Shown in pieces: positions 6,330-9,065 of a DNA stretch of 9,065 bases. The stretch is from VFMC01 sp031404435 (GTDB taxonomy: Bacteria; Actinomycetota; Acidimicrobiia; Acidimicrobiales; Ilumatobacteraceae), in assembly GCA_031404435.1 (NCBI GenBank), contig JANNHO010000572.1, positions 1 through 9,065 of the forward strand. The letters are read 5' to 3'. Both the position numbers and the translations under genes were made by a program. Each line of letters begins with the position of its first letter. Positions within the stretch are counted from its first letter, which is position 1. The notes beneath the pieces were generated by a model. The model was not told the DNA's origin, searched no databases, and saw only the letters and a program-made list of their open reading frames with translations.

Positions 6330-8138
6330 ATGGCCGCTGACCGTTTCGACAGCCCGTTCTCGATTGCAACGCCGCCGGGGGGCGAGGGCTGGCAGGACAT
6401 GTACTCGTACCACCTGCTGTTCAGCGAAGCGCGCAAGGAGTACGACGACTCGACGTTCTGGATCCGCGACTCGATCCACCTGCCCACGGTGATGCCGCCG
6501 TTCGACATCAGCCTGGTGGAGTACGCATTCGCCTCGCTCGGTGCGTACAACAGCCGCCACTACATCGTGCCGCCGGCGATGGGTATCGACATCCGCGTAC
6601 TCAACGGCTACTTCTACCTCTCACCGGTGCCGGTGGCCGATGCGTCACAGATCCCCGGCCGGGTCGAGCATTTCATGGAGCGCGCCGGGCACTACTACGG
6701 CAACTGGGACAGCATCGAAGCCGAGTGGATCGACAAGGCCAAGGTTGTCATCGCCAAGCTGGAAGCGCTGAGCTTTGGCCCGCTGCCGGAGATGGTCGAC
6801 ATCGAAGTGGTCACCGGCCACGTGGGCCGCTCCAACGTGTACGACCTGCAGCACACGTATCACGAGATCCTCGACCTGTCGCTCGAGCTGTGGCAGTACC
6901 ACTTCGAGATGCTCAACCTCGGCTACGCCGCGTACCTCGACTACTTCGGGTTCTGCAAGCAGGTGTTCCCGAGCATCCCCGATCTGGCGATCGCGAAGAT
7001 GGTTGCCGGGATCGAGGTCGACCTGTTCCGCCCCGACGAGGAGTTGCGCCGCCTGGCCCGCCTTGCCGTCAGCAGCGGTCTCGGCGACCTGTTATGGGAG
7101 GGCAGCCTCGATGAGGCGCTCGCCGCAATGGACAGCGCCCCCGGCGGTGCCGAGTGGCTGCAGGAGTACGCCACGGCCCAGTACCCGTGGTTCAACTACT
7201 CGGCCGGCACCGGCTTCTACCACTCCGATGCGGTGTGGGCAGAGCGACTCGACATCCCCTTTTCGTTCATGCGCGGCTACATCCGCCAACTGCAGGCCGG
7301 CGAAGAGATCGACACCCCCGTCGAGAAGGTGATCGCCGAGCGCGATCGCGTGGCGGGTGAGTACATCGACCTCCTCGACGGCGACGACAAGGCCAACTTC
7401 GAAGCCAAGCTCGGGCTCAGCCGCACCGTGTTCCACTACGTCGAGAACCACAACTTCTACGTCGAGCACTGGGGCATCAGCGTCATGTGGCGCAAGATGC
7501 GCGAGCTGTCCGGGGTGTTCATGAAGGAAGGTTTCTGGAACGACGTCGACGACATCTTCATGCTCACCCGAGACGAGATCCCCACGGCAATCAGCGACAT
7601 GACGTTTTCGTGGGCGGCGGGCGTGGCACCACGGGGGCCGACGCACTGGCCCGCCATCGTCGCCAAGCGGCGGGCGATCATGGCCGCCTGCCAGCAGTGG
7701 GACGCACCCCCAGCGCTCGGCGCTCCGCCCGAGGTGGTCACCGAGCCATTCACGATCATGTTGTGGGGGGTGACGAGTGAATCGATCCAGAAGTGGCTGG
7801 GCGGTGCCGGCAGCGACGGCAGCCTCAGCGGTTTCGCCGCCTCACCCGGCGTCGCCGAAGGGATCGCTCGCGTGCTCACCAACGCCGATCAGCTGATCGA
7901 GTTGCAAGACGGCGAGATCCTTGTCGCCCCGGTCACCTCGCCGTCGTGGGCACCAGTGTTCCGCCGGATTGCAGCCACCGTCACGGATTCGGGTGGAATG
8001 ATGAGCCATGCAGCAATCGTGTGCCGCGAGTACGGCCTTCCCGCCGTCACCGGCACTGCGTTCGCCACGCAGACCATCAAGACCGGCATGCGCCTACGCG
8101 TCGACGGCGACAACGGCACCTGCACCATCCTCGACTGA
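6330..8138 (+). CDS. Phosphohistidine swivel-domain subunit of a putative aryl-phosphate synthase
   Basis: This 602-aa protein ends in a PEP-utiliser mobile (swivelling) domain at about 500-602. It includes GFAASPGVAEGIARV (501-515) and DSGGMMSHAAIVCREYGLPA (553-572), which places the expected phosphorylated histidine at H560. Pyruvate phosphate dikinase and PEP synthase carry the same G-G-x-x-x-H-A-A-I motif. The first ~480 residues are a mostly helical region rich in aromatic residues and histidine, with no PEP/pyruvate TIM barrel, so the acceptor is unlikely to be pyruvate. Its size (about 67 kDa) and late histidine match the 70-kDa subunit of Thauera phenylphosphate synthase, whose active histidine is reported as H569. 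Predicted role: take phosphate from the ATP-grasp subunit onto H560 and pass it to a phenolic hydroxyl bound by the N-terminal region. Phenol, a cresol or another phenol is possible. It is the last gene of the operon. Confidence 0.9.
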   Translation: MAADRFDSPFSIATPPGGEGWQDMYSYHLLFSEARKEYDDSTFWIRDSIHLPTVMPPFDISLVEYAFASLGAYNSRHYIVPPAMGIDIRVLNGYFYLSPVPVADASQIPGRVEHFMERAGHYYGNWDSIEAEWIDKAKVVIAKLEALSFGPLPEMVDIEVVTGHVGRSNVYDLQHTYHEILDLSLELWQYHFEMLNLGYAAYLDYFGFCKQVFPSIPDLAIAKMVAGIEVDLFRPDEELRRLARLAVSSGLGDLLWEGSLDEALAAMDSAPGGAEWLQEYATAQYPWFNYSAGTGFYHSDAVWAERLDIPFSFMRGYIRQLQAGEEIDTPVEKVIAERDRVAGEYIDLLDGDDKANFEAKLGLSRTVFHYVENHNFYVEHWGISVMWRKMRELSGVFMKEGFWNDVDDIFMLTRDEIPTAISDMTFSWAAGVAPRGPTHWPAIVAKRRAIMAACQQWDAPPALGAPPEVVTEPFTIMLWGVTSESIQKWLGGAGSDGSLSGFAASPGVAEGIARVLTNADQLIELQDGEILVAPVTSPSWAPVFRRIAATVTDSGGMMSHAAIVCREYGLPAVTGTAFATQTIKTGMRLRVDGDNGTCTILD

Positions 8139-8149
8139 CCGCCCATGGC

Positions 8150-8238
8150 TCACCCTTCTGCGAACTTTGTCGGTCTTGACATCCTCAACGTGTCCACAAC
8201 GACAAAGTTCGCGGTTGCCTGGTGCTCGTGAAGGGTGA
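8150..8238. repeat. Nested inverted repeats between the synthase operon and the IclR gene
   Basis: The inner arms are perfect over 13 bp: GCGAACTTTGTCG (8160-8172) and its reverse complement (8200-8212), with a 27-nt loop. The outer arms, TCACCCTTC (8150-8158) and GAAGGGTGA (8230-8238), pair over 9 bp. The gaps between outer and inner arms differ (1 nt left, 17 nt right). The loop contains TTGACA (8176-8181), a perfect -35 hexamer, but no good -10 follows at 16-19 nt. The outer right arm includes GAAGGG, the probable ribosome-binding site of the IclR gene. It could be a terminator of the upstream operon (no T-run), an operator, or a dispersed genomic palindrome. Confidence 0.6.
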
Positions 8239-8243
8239 CGGGC

Positions 8244-9014
8244 GTGGCTGATCAGTTGTCGACGGTGGCCAAGACGCTGCGCGTACTCGAGGCGTTCAGC
8301 TACGCCCAACCCGTGCTCGGCGTGTCGGAACTGGCGCGCAAGCTGGGCATGGGTAAGAGCAGTGTGCACCGTGCGCTGAGCACGTTGCACGAACACGGCT
8401 ACGTCATCAAGACCCCCGACGATCGGTACCGGCTCGGCCTCAAACTGCACGAGATGGGCCAACTCGTGGTGTCGGGGCTGCGCCTGCATGAGGTGGCCCA
8501 CGACCCGCTCGACCGGCTGCGTCACGAGACCGGCGAGAGCGTGCACCTCGCCGTGCTTGATGGCACCGAGGTGGTGTACATCGACCGGATGGAATCTGCC
8601 GCCCAGGTACGCATGTTCTCTCGGGTGGGGATGCGCATGCCCGCGCATGTCACGTCGTCGGGCAAGTGCCTGCTGGCGTTCGGCTCGCTCGAAGCGGTCG
8701 ATCGGGTCACCTCCACCGAGCTGACTCGGCGGGCACCGCGCACGATCACCACTGCATCGATGTTCCGCCAGGTGCTCGCTCAGGTCCGCATCGACGGGTA
8801 CGCGGTGAGCGTCGAGGAGAGCGAGAAGGGCGTCGCCAGTGTTGGTGCGCCCGTGTTCGGCAGGGATGGCAGCTGCATCGCCGCGGTGTCGCTCGTCGGC
8901 CCGGTGATTCGCGTCAGCGCCGATCACCTGCCCCGCTTCGTTCGCCTCGTGCGCCGCTGCTCGATCGAGATCAGCGAAGCAATGGGTTTCGCCGCCCGCA
9001 CCAAGCGCGCCTGA
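8244..9014 (+). CDS. IclR-family transcriptional regulator
   Basis: This 256-aa protein has the IclR layout. A winged helix-turn-helix covers about 6-65, with LGVSELARKLGMGKSSVHRA (25-44) and the following STLHEHGYV. The C-terminal effector domain covers about 75-250, with SGKCLLAF (139-146), EKGVASVGAPVF (194-205) and GSCIAAVSLVGP (209-220). GTG at 8244 is preferred because GAAGGG (8230-8235) lies 8 nt upstream; GTG at 8235 in the same frame would add three residues but overlaps that site. IclR proteins often control aromatic catabolism (PcaR, PcaU, PobR, CatR), sensing a pathway aromatic as ligand. Position and family suggest it controls this cluster, perhaps through the GTTCC-N7-GGAAC dyads. 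Whether it activates or represses cannot be told. Confidence 0.92.
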   Translation: MADQLSTVAKTLRVLEAFSYAQPVLGVSELARKLGMGKSSVHRALSTLHEHGYVIKTPDDRYRLGLKLHEMGQLVVSGLRLHEVAHDPLDRLRHETGESVHLAVLDGTEVVYIDRMESAAQVRMFSRVGMRMPAHVTSSGKCLLAFGSLEAVDRVTSTELTRRAPRTITTASMFRQVLAQVRIDGYAVSVEESEKGVASVGAPVFGRDGSCIAAVSLVGPVIRVSADHLPRFVRLVRRCSIEISEAMGFAARTKRA

Positions 9015-9043
9015 ACATCTGAGATTCTGGAGACCCACAAACC

Positions 9044-9065
9044 ATGATGAAACCGTTGCTGCTTG
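9044..9065 (+). CDS. Start of a further gene, cut by window edge
   Basis: ATG at 9044 (or the adjacent in-frame ATG at 9047) opens a frame reading MMKPLLL to the window end. GGAG at 9029-9032 lies 11 nt upstream, a little far but usable. It follows the IclR gene by 29 nt on the same strand. A lysine followed by leucines could begin a signal peptide, but seven residues are too few to say what it encodes. Confidence 0.4.

Noticed and set aside
5224..8138. Reading the two PEP-synthase-like genes as a frameshifted, broken PEP synthase
   Set aside because: Both proteins have proper ends, 38 nt separates them, the second has its own ribosome-binding site, and the pyruvate-binding barrel is absent rather than disrupted. 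The arrangement matches known two-subunit aryl-phosphate synthases.
1..9065. CRISPR array, tRNA/rRNA gene, insertion sequence or prophage
   Set aside because: No regular direct repeats, tRNA-like cloverleaf, transposase or integrase reading frame was seen.

Overview
The window is high-GC DNA with GTG starts, GTGA stop/start overlaps and a secreted protein carrying a domain (core VVLNVTVTEAQGAGYLTVFP) that I associate with exported proteins of Acidimicrobiia (Ilumatobacter-like Actinomycetota). That host assignment rests on recalled protein style and is tentative.

Layout. 1-1132 (-): the N-terminal 377 residues of a secreted protein that runs off the left edge. 1236-1286: a strong inverted repeat. 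1296-2000 (-): a haem-oxygenase-fold diiron oxidase-like (HDO/PqqC-like) protein, here HDO-A. A 145-bp divergent promoter region follows. 2146-4390 (+): an overlapping three-gene operon of XylE-type extradiol (catechol 2,3-) dioxygenase, histidine phosphatase and small [2Fe-2S] ferredoxin. A 132-bp gap follows. 4523-8138 (+): HDO-B (80% identical to HDO-A by hand count), then two halves of a split PEP-synthase-like enzyme, an ATP-grasp subunit of 355 aa and a phosphohistidine swivel subunit of 602 aa. 8150-8238: nested inverted repeats. 8244-9014 (+): an IclR-family regulator. 9044 onward: the first codons of another gene. No stretch over 300 bases lacks a gene.

How the genes may work together. 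The two PEP-synthase-like proteins have the sizes and domain split of phenylphosphate synthase (Thauera) and of the 4-cresol-phosphorylating CreH/CreI of Corynebacterium glutamicum. They are linked to a phosphatase, a ferredoxin and a catechol ring-cleaving dioxygenase. No classical phenol hydroxylase, P450 or Rieske oxygenase is present in the window. The only other candidate oxygenases are the two HDO-like proteins, which keep a full E/H/E/H-D-H metal-ligand pattern. The proposed scheme is: phenol + ATP -> aryl phosphate; ortho-hydroxylation of the aryl phosphate by HDO-A and/or HDO-B with ferredoxin electrons; dephosphorylation to catechol; extradiol cleavage. This phosphorylate-hydroxylate-dephosphorylate-cleave scheme is inferred, and it is the main candidate for an undescribed system here.

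Regulation. The same dyad, GTTCC-N7-GGAAC, lies in the divergent promoter region and again upstream of HDO-B. In both places it ends 84-85 nt from an HDO start codon. It is a candidate operator, perhaps for the IclR protein at the right end.
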